From contig CM043964.1 of NCBI GenBank assembly GCA_014529385.2, positions 136,293,920 through 136,357,919 on the forward strand: a stretch of 64,000 nucleotides of DNA, given 5' to 3'. Source of the DNA: Adiantum capillus-veneris. Lineage: Eukaryota; Streptophyta; Polypodiopsida; Polypodiales; Pteridaceae. Made by a program: the position numbers and the translations under genes. Under the pieces are notes generated by a model that saw nothing but the letters and a program-made list of their open reading frames with translations, did not search any database and was not told the origin of the DNA. Positions 24,391 to 34,981 of this stretch are shown one piece after another. Position 1 is the first letter of the stretch, and the number at the start of each line of letters is the position of its first letter.

Positions 24391-24405
24391 CCTGCTCTGA
24401 TACCA
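24391..24405 (-). promoter_or_regulatory. tRNA-iMet primer-binding site of copia 2
   Basis: The minus strand reads TGGTATCAGAGCAGG two bases inside the 5' LTR. This is the usual initiator-Met tRNA complement of plant copia elements. Confidence 0.85.
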
Positions 24406-24407
24406 GT

Positions 24408-24615
24408 TGAAGGTGCCGCAGGAAGCGTGTGCGAGTGCAAGTGCGAGAGTAGAGAGAGAGAGAGAGAGAGACATACTTTGGGTGGAGCGCACAACAACGT
24501 TATCCTGTTGCAGCTCGTTATTTTGTTGTATTAAAGAATAAGTGTATATATGGTTAAGTTAGTAGATGGGTTAGTAGTAAGTGGGATGTCCGGCCAGTTG
24601 GCCTGAATCCCAACA
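24408..24615 (-). repeat. 5' LTR of copia 2
   Basis: 208 bases, ending CCCAACA on the plus strand, paired with the 20.2 kb LTR. The GA tract here is only about 20 bases (24451-24470). Confidence 0.9.
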
Positions 24616-24620
24616 TCTTA
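24616..24620. repeat. Target-site duplication TCTTA (right) of copia 2
   Basis: Identical to 20212-20216. Confidence 0.85.
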
Positions 24621-26562
24621 GAGGGGGGAGGTGACAATGCTAGTAGTGTTAGGACACTATGCTCTTGTCGCGTAGAAGTTTTGCTGCAAAGTTTTTTTTC
24701 TCCTTGTCTTTTCTGCTCTGCCTCTGCCCCTTTATATCGGCCTCAACAATGTGTTATTTTTGGCCCATGCTTTTTGGCTCCTTGCCTATGTATTGCTATT
24801 TTCGGCAACACATCTCCCTCATCATTGCTTTTCGTGCAGTCAACTTTGGTTGTCCTCTGTTTTTAGCTATGAGCTCATATCAACCTCTCTTTCTGGAATC
24901 CTTTCTCTCTAGCTATTTGAGAGCTACAAAAATATTCACACACCCACTTTCTTAAAAGTAGGGGCATCCAAAACCTTCTGCTTTTTCCAAAGTTCTACAA
25001 CAAAAATAATTAACATAACTTCTATATACAGTTCCTTTCAAAACCCATTGTTATTAACACGCTCGATAGTGCTCTTAAATTGAAAAAAAAAGTCTTGAGT
25101 GGACGCAAAATTTATTGAAAAAAAATCAAGTGCATTACACCTTTGCATTCCATGGCTAAGGGTAATGGGTGTATTGTATTCAATATTTTGCTCAAACCCC
25201 TCCTTGTCGTCTATAAAATTGTCAATGGCATGGGGGAGCATCTTCAATAGGTCCATTTTGACCAGAGCTTGGGGGTGTCAAGAAGGATTATATTCCCTTG
25301 TGAGTCATCCCCTTATAACCTTGCCAAGAGTGGAGGCTATGGCCTTTAGGTGGTTATGGTAGTGCTCTACCATACAATATAGTAGGTTAGAATAGACATC
25401 TCACGGTCCAACTTCTTAGAACATCTATCTAGACGAAGGGGGATGTTCGATATTGATTATTAAGCAGAGATTGAATGATCTTAAGATTCTTACTATTTCA
25501 ATGGCGTTTTATCCATTGCTTGAAAATACCAGTAGGAGAGCGGGCCCAACTAGAAGACCTATCTAGATTCTAGATCTAGTTCAAGCTTCCTTAGTTGAGA
25601 TGCAGGGAATGTAATCGAGGCTTACCTTTGAAATGGTCAGTTTGCCTGTAGTGAGTAGCTCCCACGCTTTCCTTGTAGAGAAATTATTGGGGAGAAGAGA
25701 TGGAGAGTGTCAATTGTTTAATTTGGTTTTACATGGATTTAAGGATGCGTGTTCCGCACCATGTTAACGAAAGCTCAAGCCTCGTTGCCACATGCACGCC
25801 AAGTGAAGCTTTTTCGTGTATTCGTTAGGTAGCACCTCTTGGAGTAGAAGATGTATCATGCCCGAAATAGGCCAAGGCAACGACCCATTGGGTATTAGTA
25901 GGGAGCGGTGAGGTATAGGGTTGGTGACGTCCCACACATAGAAGGCGGGGAGATAATGAAAGGGTAGGGGGACGAAAAAGGGACATCCCTTCAGGTCCTA
26001 GGGTAAAAGCCCCCATAAGCGAACAGGCTCCTGTAATAAAACATACCACCCCCCAACAAACGTCCGCCTTTGTTTGAATTGGTGACAAGGAAATCCGAGC
26101 TGGAGCATTCCTATTGGCACGAAGGCTGGATCAAACTCAGTGCGCAACTGTCTTGTAGATGACTCTGGTGTGTAAATCAATTATCTCCCCTTTTTTGCAT
26201 CGGGAAGTGTGAACTGCTATCGCAAAACCTCCATCCTCCACCGCAAGCGAAACCACCTAGCTTCCAAGGAAGAGGATGATCGGCTGCGTCCTTTGCACAT
26301 CTGCCAGTTAGTGTCGTCAAAGCGTCGCTCTAGCAATTGCCCGCGCGATTTCAGTGTCCTTAAGTAGGGGCTTTTACCTACAGAAGATGGGCTTGACAGC
26401 GCTAGACCTAGGGTTCTTCTAGGTGCATATTGTCTCTTTTAGTGAAGTTCACTCAAAAATTTATGGATTTCTTATGCTAGACCTTTCGCTCTACCGCTAA
26501 AGGTCGAATGTTTTGAACGTTTCTTGCCGGACAGACTACGCCATTCTTTGGAGGACAGCAAG
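24621..26562. other. Intergenic stretch, no gene identified
   Basis: Open frames such as 24659-24955 and 25825-26088 are short and show no recognisable motif. No LTR or terminal repeat was seen. It separates copia 2 from the repeat cluster. Confidence 0.4.
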
Positions 26563-26564
26563 GT

Positions 26565-26616
<52 letters not shown>

Positions 26617-26632
26617 ACACACACACACGCAC
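26563..26632. repeat. Compound microsatellite (TC)n(GC)n(AC)n
   Basis: About 37 bases of CT repeat pass directly into GC repeats and then AC repeats. The alternating purine-pyrimidine GC/AC part could adopt Z-DNA, but no function is implied. Confidence 0.95.
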
Positions 26633-26665
26633 GAGAGATATACATGTGCCTAACAGTGAAGTATC

Positions 26666-26860
26666 GTTAACACAGCTGAACTAAGATTAAGGGAAGTAAT
26701 TAAAGCGATGAAATGTGGGTGAACTGTTACCCTTTTGGAATCGGTATTATGTTAACGCAGCTGAGCTAAAGATTATTCTGGGAAGCAATTAAAGCGATGA
26801 AATGTGGGTAAACTGTAATTTCTTTCAGAATCGGCATTATGTTAACCAAGTAAAGATAAA
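26666..26860. repeat. Short tandem repeat, ~85-90 base unit
   Basis: Two full units, 26666-26750 and 26751-26840, and a partial third each begin GTTAAC. They share the exact phrase AATTAAAGCGATGAAATGTG and end in a GGAATCGGTATTAT-like phrase. Confidence 0.85.
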
Positions 26861-27465
26861 GCCCACTTCTGGTCGGACTGTATTCACTTTGTGATGAATC
26901 TGCCATCAATAGCTGTTCAGGAAATTCTGTTTAATTTGCGTGCGTGAGAATTGCAATCCTGTATAGGCCGAAGTTGTCCTATAGGTCAAATCAGAATAAT
27001 TTCTGTCAGTACTTTTCACTTCAGGAGTGCCATAGGTTGCACATGAAAAGGAAATAAATGGGAGAGCATTAAATGTCATGATATCACAAAAAGGGTAATG
27101 TATTGGAGTTGGACTTGATGATAGCAATGCCATCCTGATAACCTGCCCATTTTTCATGTTTCCGTGCTGCTCTTTAATTTACTTGTTTCTCGAAGGTTCC
27201 CTATTTCTTTGTAAGCTTAAAACACCGTAGGTTTGGTGGTTTGCCTACAATCTCTAAACATGAGGGAGAACCTTGCTCAGCCTTCGTCTTTGGATGCTTG
27301 TCTCTATGAAGTAGTCAAGCTGATCCGAGGCTTGTTTTTTCTCACTTTTCCCTAGCGCTTCGGAAGACCTTCAATGCTGGACATGGTTGGCTGTTCACTT
27401 ATTACCTATCCGTCAAGTATTATAGTCTTTTCTCTATACAAGTGAAGAAGGAGCACACAATGAAG
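26861..27465. other. No feature identified
   Basis: No coding frame with recognisable motifs and no repeat noticed before the LTR-D fragments begin. Confidence 0.35.
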
Positions 27466-28051
27466 CTTAGTTGCAGTGATTGCAAGAATGAAGGCTTGCA
27501 ACACTGGAGACTTTGACCCCGCGTGACCGTAGGAATAGGGGTCTCGTCTCATGTCAGCCGATCGGGTGGGCAAAACCGTGGAGTGCAAAGATACGCCTAC
27601 CTCAGATATGGCCGGCCACAATGGGACGGGCACCACGTGCCAACAAAAAAGAATAGACTTTAGATGCTTCAAAACAACTGAACTGAAAGAGATGCACGAA
27701 ACATGAGACGGGGAGTGGCGAAGTTCCAACCCGAGAGAGCACAGGGGTCCCGTCTCATGTCAGCCTATTGGGTGGGCAACACTGTGGAGTGCAAAGATAC
27801 GCCTACCTTAGATACGGCCGGGCAAAACCACAAAATAGCCCTTTGTAACGGGATGGGCACCATGTGCCAACAGAAAAGAACAGACTTAATAGACTTTAGA
27901 TGCTTCAAAACAATTGATCTAGAAGAGATGCACGACACATGAGACGGGGAGTGGCGAAGTTCCATCCCGAGAGAGCACTGGCCCCAAACCTTGGCACCCC
28001 TTTCGGTATTTCTTTATATTGCTTCAACAAGGTACAATCCGTGTTGCTCTG
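27466..28051 (-). repeat. LTR-D end fragments in tandem
   Basis: Two ~200-base blocks (about 27540-27735 and 27747-27975) repeat the same phrases: gtctcatgtcagcc, then gtggagtgcaaagatacgcc, gggcaccacgtgccaac and gagacggggagtggcgaag. Each continues into the ggccccaaacc-ttggc type phrase or its broken form. Comparison with the longer LTR at 28052-28714 shows they are the R-U5 side of the same LTR family in minus orientation. Short minus-strand frames here (27406-27729, 27765-27965) begin with identical text only because the repeats are similar. Confidence 0.65.
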
Positions 28052-28714
28052 TGTCACAAGACGGGCACCACGTGCCAATAGAAAAAGAACAGACTAAATA
28101 GACTTTTAGCACTTCAATAACAACTGAACTGAAATAGAGAGAGACGAAACACGACACAGAGTGGTGGAATTCCACCCTAGAGAGTATTGGGCCCAAACCT
28201 TGGCGCCCCTTTCGGTATTTCTTTATATTGCATCAACACAGTACAAGCCGGTACTCCAAACTCTGCACCTTCTCCAGGAAGCATGCCAGAGAATGAGCCC
28301 TAACCTCATATTTAAAGGCCCTAGGCCCCAAAAGTAGTTTACAGTAAAAAGCTTTCAAAACTCAAAAGCTTCTGGTCCAAAAAGCAATGCCAAAAGCTGC
28401 CAGCGTAATTTACGAAAATCCGTACAGCTTGCCACGTCATCAGCTAGCGCAAAACGCAAAAATCTGTACAGCTTGCCACGTCATCATGTCAGCGCAATTT
28501 TCGGAAATCTGCCACGTCATCAATTTGTGTGTGTGTGTGCGGGTCCTGCTTTATTTTAATCCTTTATGTCACTTGGGGCCCCATCGAACGGGGTCCCCAT
28601 AAGTTGGTAGGACTTCTTCTTCTGTTGCTTGTTCTTCTTAGGGTTTAGGCCCCTCGGCCGACATCTTCAAGTTGGCTCCATTCTTCAGGGCTTTGACACG
28701 TCAGCAGTTTGTTA
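28052..28714 (-). repeat. LTR-D copy 1
   Basis: On the minus strand this reads like a Ty3-type LTR. It starts near ACAAACTGCTGACGTGTC and has an AAACCCTAAG phrase, three GATGACGTGGC motifs (plus-strand GCCACGTCATC at about 28430, 28480 and 28513), and a TATA-like TTTAAATATGAGG at about 28316. Further on come AAATACCGAAAGGGGCGCC and the end CTTGTGACA. The AAATACCGAAAGGGGCGC phrase is shared with LTR-B at 33.8 kb and with fragments elsewhere in the window. No pairing LTR with internal region was found. Confidence 0.7.
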
Positions 28715-28734
28715 TACTCTGCTTTGCTTCTCCC

Positions 28735-29186
28735 ATTGGGTAGAATGCCAGAGTAAGAGCTCTTGCCATTTAAAGGCCCTTGGCCTCTCAAAAGTAGGTA
28801 CATGAAAAGCTACCATTTCTAAAAGCATCTGGTGCTCTAAAGCTTGCACAGAGGGCCGTCTGTACAACTTGCCGTCTGTACACCTTAAGCGAAAGTCCGT
28901 ACAACTTACCGCGTCATCAACGTAAAATGTGGGCTTGCGCACAATTGCCACGTCATCAACAATTTATGCATCTTTTCTGTGTAAGTAAGTGGCTCTTGCT
29001 TTATTTATGGTCTTTAGGTCCCTTGGGCCCCATCGGACGGGTCCCATAAGTTGGTGGAACTTCTTATAAAAACTGCCCCACGTGGCGAGGTTCAGCTTCG
29101 GCGTCGCTTAGGGTTTAGGCCCCTTGGCCGGGATCTACATGTTGGCTCCGTTCTTCAGTGGCTTGATACATCAACAGTTTGTGGCA
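28735..29186 (-). repeat. LTR-D copy 2 (partial)
   Basis: Same orientation as copy 1 and sharing its order of phrases: atttaaaggccc, agcttctgg-like text, gccacgtcatcaac, ccatcggacgggtcccataag, tagggtttaggcccc, gttggctcc and a terminal acagtttgtggca. It lacks the R-U5 side. Confidence 0.7.
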
Positions 29187-29570
29187 ACCCTCACTCCCTA
29201 ATCTGCTCTTGGGAGATATTGGAGCCACCACTGGACAGCCTCCTGGATGGGAAACAAGTCTAAGGGAGCTGCCATGAGAGGATAATGTCGCCTTTGGTGT
29301 AGATAGCAGGGTTATCTGACGTCGGAATATACTCTAGTCGAATAGAGTCATCCTTGGTCGTCTTACAAACAAAATGGTACTGTATCTCTATATGCTGGTC
29401 CAGGCATGAAACACCGAGTTCCTCGCAATGGCTATACAATTTTGTTTGCTAAGAGTATATTGTGGTCGTCTGCTGGGAAAATCTAATCTCTATAACCACA
29501 GGGACTCACATGTAGCACTGCAAACAATCTTGTACTCTTTCCGGTGGCGGTATTGGTAGCCGTCACAAAC
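29187..29570. other. Spacer between inverted LTR-D copies
   Basis: About 380 bases between oppositely oriented LTR-D copies. Short phrases resemble copia RNase H in antisense (for example aaaatggtactgtatctctatatg), but nothing firm can be assigned. Confidence 0.3.
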
Positions 29571-30050
29571 TGTTGACGTGTCAAGTCAGTGAAGAATAGA
29601 GCCTACCTTCAGATCACGATCGAGGGGCCTAAACCCTAAGAAGAACAAGCAACAACAGAAGAAGTCCTACCAACTTATGGGACCCTGTCCGATGGGGCCC
29701 AAGAGACATAAAGGAATTAAAGTAAAGCATGACCGACACACACACAAAAGGCTTGCACATCAGTTGATGACGTGGCAGCCGTACGGATGCTCCGGATTTT
29801 CCGCTGATTGATGACATAACAAACTGTAGATTTCCGCGTTTTGCGCTGACTGCAGACGTAGCAAGTGTACGGATTTCCGTGATCTTTGTTTTGACAGCTT
29901 TTTGGGCATTGCTTTTGAGGCCAATTGCTTATAAGTTTGAAGGCTTTTCATTTAAATTGTTTTTGGGCCTAGGGCCTCTAAATATGAGGCCATGGGCTCA
30001 TTCTCTGGCATGCTTCCTGGAGAAGGTGGCAGCAGAAGATGCAATGAGGA
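29571..30050 (+). repeat. LTR-D copy 3 (inverted, partial)
   Basis: Plus-strand text from cgtcacaaactgttgacgtg to ctggagaaggtggcagcag is the reverse complement of about 28265-28714, with moderate divergence. Copies 1 and 3 thus form a ~450-base inverted repeat with a ~0.9 kb spacer. The copy stops before the R-U5 part. Confidence 0.75.
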
Positions 30051-30192
30051 CAAGACCTTGCTCGTGATCGGGTGGGTACCTCGACCCGGATCTAGAACAC
30101 TTGCAATGCCAAACACATGAACAAGGCACATTTGTGGAGAAGAGAGATCACATAGGTAGAATGAGACAGGACATCTGAGAGAGAGAGAGAGA

Positions 30193-30416
30193 GGTGTAGC
30201 GGAAGTGAATGTTGAACTTTGCTCAAGATGAATACTGACTGTAATGTTGATAATCATGTTGTGTGCAACTAGAGGATATGCAACTACTCAAGTGCCTGGA
30301 CATGCACGGCCTGCGCATAAGCTCACAAAGGTGCCAGAACACTTCCTAAGCTGACCTGAACCCTACATTTGAAGTAGCTTGTTCACTTGCACATAGGGTT
30401 AGATGTGCACGTGACA
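30193..30416 (-). repeat. 3' LTR of A1, internally deleted
   Basis: Minus strand begins TGTCACGTGCACATCTAACC and follows the first ~150 bases of LTR-A (TGTTCTGGCACCTTTGTGAG, then GTTGCACACAACATGAT). It then jumps to the LTR-A end (TCATCTTGAGCAAAGTTCAA, then CGCTACACCT), so roughly 0.9 kb of the middle is missing. Confidence 0.75.
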
Positions 30417-31710
30417 TCCCCTCCGTTTTAAAGTGAGGTACTGGTACCGAATTGTATGGCGTCGAGAGAGATCGCCAACAACGTCTGGAATCCTGGGGAG
30501 GACTCTTCACCGGCCCACTCTAATGCGTGGTACGTGCAATACTTGAACTTCGTGAAGGTCTGTATTGCTTGCTTCTTTGGGCAGCACCGAAAGCGACAGT
30601 GATCTGTGGCTGCTTCAATGGTCCAACTGCGTCTATGGATGTAGGTCTACCTTCTTCAAGAATCTCCGAGGAGGAAAATTCCTGAAACCACTTTCAACAC
30701 AAAATCATGAACATACCCATTCCATGTAAAGTGACTGGAAAAATACTAATCTTCCTAAGAGACTGTGCATATAATGCAGAGAAACAAAGTGGCGGAGTGC
30801 CAAAGCGTTTACCGAACACACACAAAAAATGGGATCGAAACTTGACTTTTTGATATAAATCTATCAATTGTGGCAAATCACATTGGAAATGCCGATGCTT
30901 GATGGTCAATCTTTCTTGTGCTAGTTCTGAGACTGTGTCATGCCAAGGAAGAGACATAGAATGTGAATTCCTTGAATGCAAACTTTTCTTCTTTTCGAGA
31001 GTGATCTGCATACATCCTGTTCATTCATGAGTGAATAATGTGCAGCGTACAATACGGCATGCCTATGGAAAGGGAACTCAAAGACGGTGACAAAAATGTA
31101 AGAAACTGTCACGAATGAAACACTCAAACAATGCGTGGTGACTAATCATGTGAACACACAATACTTCCCAAGGGATTTCTTTGGACCTCGACTCGAGAGC
31201 CAAGATCGGTTTGTCGTGATTGATGGTATCTGCAATGAGGTTAGCTTCAGATAAATCATTATCTAAACCATCATCCTTGTGAACAATCACATCTCTATGA
31301 TGCAAAACATATGTGTCGTGCTTAGGAGAAGAAAAGATTGAGAGAGTCTCCTTCTCCTTTTTCTTTACAAGCTTCGCCTGCACATTAGAAATGAGAGGTG
31401 AAGAATGAACAACTTCCTGTCCACGAGTGACAATGAGAGAGTCACTTTTGGCATTGAAAGTGAGAGTATTGTCTGTCCAATCAATGAGAGGGTTATGCTC
31501 ACGAAACCATCGAATGCCTAGAATCATATTACATCTTGATAGAGGAGACACTACAAATTTTCTGTGGAAGGACGCTTGTTGAACAATGAATAACACATCA
31601 AGGCACTCTTGTGGAATGAGAGAGTCCATACTGGGAGCGAAGCCTGACACCTCGAAAGGAGATGTCTTGCGAACCTCCAAGCGGGGCTCTTTCAACAAGA
31701 GAGTCACCAA
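30417..31710 (-). pseudogene. A1 protease end and family-A extra region (X)
   Basis: From 31710 leftward: the end of a retropepsin-like domain (LDVLFIVQQASFHRKFVVSP, then RCNMILGIRWFREHNPLIDW), a variable charged stretch (DVIVHKDDGLDNDLSEANLI), then region X. X phrases include HHALFECFIRDSFLHFCHRL, FGKRFGTPPLCFSALYAQSL and PVTLHGMGMFMIL, and it ends near AISLDAIQFGTSTSL just before the purine tract. Region X is shared with copy 2 at 43.1-43.85 kb. No RT box, RNase H or DDE motif is visible. The function of X is unknown; I see no signal peptide or convincing membrane segment that would suggest an envelope. Frameshifts occur at about 31080 and 30920. Confidence 0.65.
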
Positions 31711-32270
31711 TCACATCATGCATACTACTAGAATCAAACAAGACCACCATGTATTGACCATTCACATGACCATAACACTTCGTGAGAGACTCATTAATGA
31801 GAGGATCATGAGAAACTTGGGACACACGAGTGTTCTCATTTATGGCATTAACAACATTCGTTAGATTCAATCTTAGGACATGTTTTCTTTATATGACCCT
31901 TGACGTGACAATGATAACATCGACCTTCCTTAGAATAAATGACTTGTTCTTTTGCCGTGATGTATCCTCCTATGATTCGTTGTGCAACTTTTTCATCTGG
32001 GGTGAGCTTAGGTTTAGCAAGTGTGTTAGCTTTACCCTTAGATTCATTGTGAGAGTTCTTTTCGGAAAGACTAGTGGAAGATTGGTTAGAAGAGTTACCG
32101 TTCTTACCATTCTTACCGTTCTTACCATTTTGAGGGTTCTGAGGAGTCTGAGAGGTACTTTGAGACGACTTGTTCTCCTTAGGCTTTCCCTTATTGTGCT
32201 TCATCTCTTGTGCAAGAGCAATCGCTACCGCCTTGTTGAGATCGATTGGATCGAGTACCTTGACATCATA
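31598..32270 (-). pseudogene. A1 late gag and start of protease
   Basis: Late gag (VLDPIDLNKAVAIALAQEMK, a Lys/Asn/Ser-rich linker with a NGKNGKNGKNG repeat, then KPKLTPDEKVAQRIIGGYI) carries an intact zinc knuckle CYHCHVKGHIKKTC at about 31920-31880. It is followed by the protease start VVLFDSSSMHDVIGDSLVER, in which the usual DTG/DSG reads DSS. The frame begins inside the LTR because early gag has been deleted. A stop at 31848 separates gag from protease. Confidence 0.75.
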
Positions 32271-33299
32271 TGTTGAACTTTGCTCAAGATGAGTGCTCCG
32301 AACTGTGCTCAAGGGTTCCTTTTACTTATGGAAGGGAGAGCCTTCCGTTCCTTTAGTGAGAGAGATTGCAAATGATCACAAACAAAGTGGTAAACACTGT
32401 GAATGAAGGTACTGAGATTGAGAGATAGAGAGAGAAGAATACGACACAAGAATGTTGTCAAACCCTCGTCCAAGGGCCCCACTCTCTATGGCGAGAGAGG
32501 TCTATGCTATTGATTGCACAATCCTTGTACAATGGTCTAAATGCAATGGACTTGCCGACGATGCCGACGACGATGAGGACGGCAAGGAGACGGGTTGAAA
32601 TCTGAAAATGCTAAGGGTTGAAATCTACAAATCTTGTATTTGCTGAATTTTGACTCTATGTCGGTGACGACGGCGATGATGACGACGCGACGACGATTCG
32701 CTGAAAACGCAGATGCTGAAATCTGCAAATAGCGGGCTGAATCTGCAAACGCTGGCTGATCTGACCGTGCGGCGAGGATCTGCTGTGGGAAGGTGAGATC
32801 TGCCAGGTTTGGGGGTTGCGGTACGGAATTTAACTGTTGAAAATGCAAAACGCTGATGCAAGTGAAGGTTTTGTCATCGGGAATCCGCAAAACATTGATG
32901 GTAATCTGCAATTGCAAAAACGCTGGGCTTATCTGATGTCTGTTGCAAAAACGCTAAGGAATCTGCCGTGAATCTTCTAACGCGAGGCTGATCTGCAAGT
33001 TGCAAAACGTTGCTGCTGATCTACAAGTGCTGAAAACGCTAGGCTGTCTTGATGATTGAAAAACTCTAGGAGTTCCTGCAGGGGGTCTTGCTGAGAAGGT
33101 GCACTGCCAGACGCTGGGTCCTTGCTGCCTCTTCTGCCAGAAAGTGCTAGCGCTAGCTTTCTTGTATACTGATTTACCAGAATTACCCTACCTAGTTTCC
33201 TAACAGTAATAATAAGTGAAAAATGGCTAAAATAGGGAAAATGGGTTCTATGTACTGTAGAATGCCCCCGATGGGTATTGACTATAATCTGATGATCAT
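32271..33299 (-). repeat. 5' LTR of A1, 5'-truncated by element B
   Basis: On the minus strand this parallels LTR-A of copy 2: TTTTCACTTATTA, GTAGGGTAAT, CTAGCACTTTCTGGCAGAAG, repeated AAAACGCT/CAGCGTTTT-type phrases, CTCTATCTCTCAATCTCAG, GAACGGAAGGCTCTCCCTTC and GTGCTCCGAACTG in antisense. The first ~150 bases expected of the LTR are absent because LTR-B starts at 33300, within the ATGATCAT phrase. Confidence 0.75.
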
Positions 33300-33966
33300 T
33301 GTCACAAAGTGATGACGTGGCTGAAAACTCACAAAGTGATGACGTGGCTAAAAACCCTAAATTCTGAAAACCCTAATTTCTGCCAGAAACCCTAATCTGC
33401 AGAAACCCTAATTCTGCTGACTGAGTGACACGTGGCAGTGCAGCAGGCGGGCAGCTTGCTGACGTGGCAGCCCTCAGATTGCGGTGGAAATTGCGGAGGC
33501 TGATTTTCTGCGGCAAATTTGCTTTTTTGGACAGTTTTTGGATATTGCTTTTTCCTACGCAAAGGATGGGAGAGAGAGAGAGAGAGAAGCTTTTGCTTTA
33601 TTTTTGATTGGCTCAAGAGAGCTTGTGAGAGAAAGAGTCTTTGCTTTATTTTTAGGCTTTGATTTTCAGCTTTTGGGGCTCTGCTTTTGGCAACCCTTGT
33701 AACTCTTTATAAGTAAAGTTGGTCTCTTACTTCTCAGAGCATCTGGACGCAGGGTCTGAGAGTGAGACCCAACCACTCTTGTACATTGAACTCAGATCAA
33801 TACAAAAAGAAATACCGAAAGGGGCGCTAGTCTTTGGGGCCAATATCTCTAGGCATGGAACTCCGTTGGGCCGGTGTAAATAAATTGTGAACTTTGAATT
33901 GTTTTGAAGTGGTTATTTGGTGCTGTTGTGGTAGATTCTTGACTTGGAGTGTCCAAGTTTGTTACA
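33300..33966 (+). repeat. 5' LTR of element B
   Basis: 667 bases from TGTCACAAAGTGATGACG to CCAAGTTTGTTACA. It contains two GATGACGTGGC motifs at 33311-33341, GCTGACGTGGC near 33460, four CCCTAA phrases at 33355-33410, a GA microsatellite, and the AAATACCGAAAGGGGCGC phrase near 33815. Its boundaries agree with the solo LTR-B at 40773-41319, which has a clean target duplication. Confidence 0.85.
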
Positions 33967-33970
33967 ATGG

Positions 33971-33984
33971 TATTAGAGCACGAC
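33971..33984 (+). promoter_or_regulatory. Primer-binding site of element B
   Basis: TGGTATTAGAGCAC lies four bases after the LTR end. It resembles the initiator-Met tRNA complement TGGTATCAGAGC with one mismatch. Confidence 0.7.
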
Positions 33985-34010
33985 CGATCCCAAAATTTTT
34001 TTCCGCGGCA

Positions 34011-34976
34011 CCTATGGCTTCAGACAAGGGTCGGTCGACTCGCTCTGCATCCGAAGATGTGGGAAGGGATCACAACGAAGATTCCGGCAGGGAGTATGGC
34101 CCGCCTCGGCCTACTCAGGTGGATCGTCGAGAGATGGAGTGTCGTCAATTGATCAGCGATGCAACAAAGATGATGCTCAATTTTGCGAAGGACCCAAAAT
34201 TTGCAAAATATATGAGCGAGACTTCTTTTCAAGAAGTGCACGAGCAGTGGCAGAAAACCACAACACCACCCCCAAAACCCGCTCTCAAGAAACCTTCTGC
34301 TCACAAGAAGTATTCATAGAAGGAGTTAGAAGAGGTGGTTGATGCACGGATTGCTCAGCTTTTTGACGCGCAAAACAAAGCTAAAAAGCACGGCAAAAAA
34401 CAGAAGAAAGGCACTGACTTCCCAGGTTATTTGGGTCGTCAGTTGACATTGAAAAAGCAAAGAAACAGAAGAAGCGTGTTCGATTTGAAGGAGTACCCAG
34501 TTCTTCTTCTTCTTCTTCTGACAGTTCTTCTAGCTCATCTGACTCGAGCGAAGAAGACCGCAAGGGCAAAAAGTGAAGCAAGAAACAACGCTTCGGAAAG
34601 GGCAAGAAAAAAGGCAAAGAAGTCTAAATCTCGCCCAGTGAGTGACAGTTCTACAGAGGACACTTCTACAGACTGTTCAGACTTTGATGATGGCAACTTT
34701 TATGCAAAGAAGAAGAATTTTTATCAAGCCAACCAGTATGACTTTCTCGAAGACAAAAGCAAGAAAGTCCGAGAGTTTAAAGAAGGTGGACAGTCAATTA
34801 AGTTTGACACGTTTTCGGGATAATAGAGATGCTTCGAAGGCTTTGTCTTTTGTACAGCAGTTTGACATCGCTTTAACGAGAGGACGCTACTCAGAGCACT
34901 CTTAAGATTTGGAGAGTTGCCTCTTACTTTAAGGGGAATGCTTGAACTTAGTGGTCCACGCTTCTTTTAAACAAGA
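34011..34976 (+). pseudogene. Element B gag, first part
   Basis: The frame opens at ATG near 34014 (MASDKGRSTRSASEDVGRDH), passes a region rich in Lys, Ser and Asp (KKGTDFPG, then DSSTEDTSTDCSDFDDG), and reaches the retrotransposon gag core: QSIKFDTFSG, then RDNRDASKALSFVQQFDIAL. A stop at 34317 and frameshifts near 34480-34560 and 34818 break it. The frame continues as RVASYFKGNALNLVVHASF, in a shifted phase, up to the LTR-C insertion. Gag would form the particle that packages element RNA. Confidence 0.8.
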
Positions 34977-34981
34977 CTACG

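Larger units (their letters stand above)
20217..24615 (-). mobile_element. Ty1/copia retrotransposon with both LTRs and TSD (copia 2)
   Basis: A 4.4 kb insertion with two LTRs, a tRNA-iMet-type PBS next to the 5' LTR and a short purine-rich tract (aagtgggagtt) next to the 3' LTR. The flanking target duplication is TCTTA (20212-20216 and 24616-24620). LTR ends read TGTTGGGATTC on the minus strand and close in CTTCA. The LTRs differ by about a dozen substitutions and small indels plus a GA tract that is much longer in the 20.2 kb copy, so the insertion is not recent. The interior keeps gag, protease, the start of integrase, late RT and RNase H, but most of integrase and the first half of RT are gone. 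The element therefore could not move by itself. Confidence 0.9.
30193..33299 (-). mobile_element. Family A LTR retrotransposon, copy 1 (A1), truncated
   Basis: Minus-strand element with a shortened 3' LTR (30193-30416), a purine-rich tract (reverse complement of 30417-30429) and an internal region encoding late gag, protease and an extra region. Its long 5' LTR (32271-33299) is cut at its outer end by element B at 33300. The PBS, leader and first half of gag are missing: the LTR end is joined directly to the middle of gag at about 32270. No RT, RNase H or integrase motif lies between protease and the 3' LTR. The copy at 38.4-45.0 kb has the same organisation. Confidence 0.8.

Noticed and set aside
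33355-33412. Interstitial telomere repeat
   Set aside because: CCCTAA phrases are spaced by unique sequence and fall inside an LTR. They are not a tandem telomere array.
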